This document shows, piece after piece, positions 61,557 to 64,000 of a DNA stretch of 64,000 bases. The notes beneath the pieces were generated by a model. It did not search any database, was not told the origin of the DNA, and saw nothing but the letters and a program-made list of their open reading frames with translations. A program made the translations under genes and the position numbers. The stretch lies in NCBI GenBank assembly GCA_016758965.1, contig JAEPRB010000096.1, positions 62,001 through 126,000 on the forward strand, read 5' to 3'. Origin of the DNA: Circinella minor (lineage: Eukaryota > Mucoromycota > Mucoromycetes > Mucorales > Lichtheimiaceae). Position 1 is the stretch's first letter. Every line of letters begins with the position of its first letter.

Positions 61557-61806
61557 TATATTTAAAGAGAGGGGAGTTAAAAGGGTTGAAAGAAAAAAAA
61601 ATAAAAGGTTTTGTTTACTGTTTTGTTTAAAAAAGTAATACGAGTTTTTTGGCTGTCCTTAAAAAAACTGGGGGGGGGGGTGTCGTTGTTAATTCACTAA
61701 ACAAAATATATTTTCTTTTTTTTTTTTTTTTTTTCTAAAATATCCTCTCCCCCCCCCCACCTTCCTTTTAAACCAGTTTGATGTTAAAATCCTTTTTTTA
61801 TTATTA
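61557..61806. other. Rieske promoter region and OCA1 3' end
   Basis: 250 bases between two minus-strand genes, with poly-G (61669-61680), poly-T and poly-C tracts. Regulatory sites are not distinguishable by eye. Confidence 0.5.
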
Positions 61807-62644
61807 TTATAACCATCCAGGTTTATTTGCAGGTATTCTCACTAAATCTGTATCAAATAATTCAATAAATTGTTCATTTAATAATCTAACTTTGGGTCCT
61901 GCATAACGTCGATATTCTTCAAAAATGGATGTTAAATTCCATCGTTGTAATTTTCGTAAGCATCCAACAATTGTACCTAAATTATATCATTGGCATATCA
62001 GGATCCATTTTTTCTTTTGTGATCCTTCTTGAACTTATTTATACTCTTCCATCTATCCAAAAAATATATTCTTTCTTTATTTTACCTGTACGATGACGAC
62101 CTAAATTACACATAATCATCATTGGATAATTACTTGGTTGTAAAATAAGATCTAATGCTTCTAATACCGCTTCTTCTGTAATAGGATCCCATGCATTAAC
62201 AGATGATACAACACCTAAATGATGTAATTGAATTTCTTGATCATCAATAAAGTCCAAGCTAAAAAAAAAAAATATGTTTTATAACTTAGAAAAACCATAC
62301 ACTAAATTATGTATTAAAAACCATATACATCACCACCACGAACGGTTAGATATCAAACTTACAATCGTTGGTTAGGTTCTTCAGGTGCAAGCCATGCAAT
62401 TGTTTTTAAACCAAGTTTTTCAAGAAATGGAAAATTAAGTTCATTGGGTTGACCTGATCGATAAAGATCTTCTTCAATCATTCCAAAATTCTATATTTTT
62501 TTTTTTTAAAAAAAAGAATACCTTGATTAAGTTAATGAATGGTTTTCTTTTCTCCATTAAAAAGTTTTAAAAAAAAAGTTGAATCGCTTTGAGATTAAAA
62601 AAAAAGGTACATACGACAGGTGGTATAAAATGTTGAGAACTCAT
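61807..62644 (-). CDS. OCA1: Oca1-type atypical dual-specificity phosphatase, four exons
   Basis: Exons, minus: 62644-62615, 62490-62363, 62258-62086, 61976-61807. Sum 501 nt, 166 aa. The second exon carries the family opening [20 protein letters not shown], and the third has [10 protein letters not shown], the Cys-x5-Arg active-site loop with C103 and R109. This loop form, CNLGRHR, is that of Oca1 rather than Siw14. The fourth exon contains [13 protein letters not shown], which also fits Oca1. Oca1/Siw14 family members act on inositol pyrophosphates or are linked to cell-cycle arrest after oxidant stress in yeast. The key Cys and Arg are present, so activity is plausible. The start ATG at 62644 begins a 10-codon first exon ([10 protein letters not shown]), directly followed by GTATGT. 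It is divergent from the CFT1 gene. Confidence 0.9.
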
Positions 62645-63218
62645 TATAAAGAAGAGAGGAAAAAAAAAAGGTGGAGTATATAAATTGTATGAACAAAGTT
62701 TTTATTTATGAATACATTGAGCGAAAAAAAAAAAAGAAAAAAGAGAGAGAAAGGAAAAACGCGTAAAGTAATTTGGGACTTGAAATAGATTCTACTTGAC
62801 TTTTCTTTTTTTTTTTTTTTGTCACTCTTTTCAAAAATTATAAGTTATTTCCATGGTTTTCATAAAAATATATAAAAAACATAAACTACATATGATCTTT
62901 AATTAAACAAGTAAGCATAATAAACATCAAATAGAATTTTTGGTAGTTCAAAAACAATATGCGCCAAAAAAAAAAAAAAAAAAAAACTTATCGGGTTTCG
63001 TGTTTTAATTTTTACGACAACTCCTCCCTTTCCTCTTCATTCCCAAAAAAAAAACTTTCCATGTGCTGTGTATAATATCATTTTTTCTTTTTACAATTCT
63101 TTTTTTTTTAAAAAATATCAAGAATATACAGAAACAAAACGAAAAAACGAAAAGCGAAATACAATTCAAATATATATATATATTTATTACGTAAAATAAA
63201 TAAATAAAATAAAATAAA
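62645..63218. other. Divergent promoter region OCA1 / CFT1
   Basis: 574 bases shared by two divergent genes. Long poly-A and poly-T tracts occur near 62807, 62966-62986 and 63103. The right end, with (TAAAA)-type repeats before the CFT1 ATG, looks like a 5' leader. No further signal could be assigned. Confidence 0.5.
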
Positions 63219-64000
63219 ATGTCAGCTTATACAATTTATAAAGAATTGTTTCCAGCACAAACAGTGGAACATGTCAAATATGGTCAATTTACTTCACCAG
63301 ACGCGAAAAATCTTATTGTAGCAAAAGCTTCATTGTTACAAATTTATGATTTTGTTGAATATACACCTACAGACACGACTCTTGTTGAAACACAAGATGA
63401 TCAAATTGAAATGGAAGCAGACGATAATGCTCAAGATCGATTTAATGACAAAGACGAACAGGTAAATATATATATATATATATATATTTGTTAAAATAAT
63501 AATAATAATAATAGATTCTAATATTCATAATTATTTATATTTTTTTTAGGCACTCGCGTTTCCTAAACTTAAACCATTAAAAAACGAATTACTTGAATCA
63601 AGTTCAGGACGACTTGAATTAGTTGCTCAATATAAATTAAATGGAAGTGTTACTTCAATGGGTATTGTAAGAACCATATCACCTCGTGGAAAACAAGGTT
63701 GTGATAGTTTATTACTTGCTTTTAATGATGCAAAGGTAAAGAAAAAATCTATTATTATTATTATTATTATTTTTATTTGGATCCAAAAGAAAAAAAAAAC
63801 TAATTGAAATTTGTAAAAAAAAAAAAAATTAGTTATCATTACTTGAATGGTCACCTGCAACAAATTCAATTGTTACAGTATCCATTCATTATTATGAACG
63901 AGATGAATATAAGGTAAAAAAAAACATAAATGAAGGAATATCTTTTCTTATTGAAATAGATGTTAATCATGACAATATATATAGAAAGAATTTTTAACGA
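63219..64000 (+). CDS. CFT1: Cleavage and polyadenylation factor CFT1/CPSF160, 5' part (runs off the right edge)
   Basis: Exons seen: 63219-63461, 63550-63735, 63833-63913, and probably 63985-64000 onward. The protein opens MSAYTIYKELFPAQTVEHVK and DAKNLIVAKASLLQIYDF, the first strands of the CPSF160 beta-propeller, and then LELVAQYKLNGSVTSMGIVR, SLLLAFNDAKLSLLEWSPAT and VSIHYYERDEYK, which follow the conserved Cft1 order. Cft1 is the scaffold of the nuclear cleavage and polyadenylation complex and contacts the AAUAAA-recognising subunits. Only about 170 of the usual 1400 or more residues are inside the window. The last exon start (AG|AAAGAATTTTTAACG) keeps the frame. Confidence 0.9.

Noticed and set aside
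1..64000. tRNA genes, rRNA genes and CRISPR arrays
   Set aside because: A search by eye for the tRNA B-box (GGTTCGANNCC, both strands) gave only chance matches, such as near 44812 inside MSH3; no regularly spaced direct repeats with unique spacers exist.

Overview
The window is nuclear DNA from an early-diverging fungus, most likely a Mucoromycota species (Mucorales or close). The evidence is very AT-rich intergenic DNA full of long A/T homopolymers, genes cut by many short GT-AG introns, an ordinary fungal gene set, and decayed copies of gene families that I associate with Mucorales. I saw no rRNA, tRNA or organellar genes. Exon coordinates were built by hand from splice sites and reading-frame continuity. 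Every complete model except the one at 12639-13989 sums to a multiple of three.

Left part (1-16.5 kb): the 5' exon of a clathrin light chain gene (minus), a gene-poor 4.6 kb with a cluster of TACGTA palindromes, a nine-exon kinesin-4 gene (minus), a lineage-specific multi-exon gene with a 'CEDxW' C-terminal module, and fragments of decayed repeat-family genes.

Centre (16.5-30.4 kb): two paralogous genes on the minus strand, 899 and 927 codons. Each carries three tandem units made of a short helix followed by a domain that reads as a degenerate RNase H fold. In all six units most catalytic acids are gone, and all six contain an exon of exactly 79 nt at the same place. Between the two genes lies a frameshifted element whose coding remnant has a cysteine cluster, a transposase-like stretch and a DEDD 3'-5' exonuclease. 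I regard this pair of 'dead RNase H' repeat proteins as the most likely undescribed system here.

Right part (33.9-64 kb): a CLIP-170-like CAP-Gly protein (minus), an Edc1/PNRC-type decapping activator (plus), a decayed gene with an 11-bp repeat, the mismatch repair gene MSH3 (minus, 13 exons), two tandem monocarboxylate-type MFS transporters (plus) that both appear to use a 2-nucleotide microexon, a second CEDxW-module gene (plus), an Mcp1-like mitochondrial membrane protein (minus), the Rieske protein of complex III (minus), an Oca1-type phosphatase (minus), and the 5' part of the polyadenylation factor gene CFT1/CPSF160 (plus, runs off the end).

Most genes are unrelated housekeeping genes that merely sit next to each other. 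The local relationships I can support are the two tandem duplications (RNase H-like pair, MFS pair) and the distant CEDxW pair.
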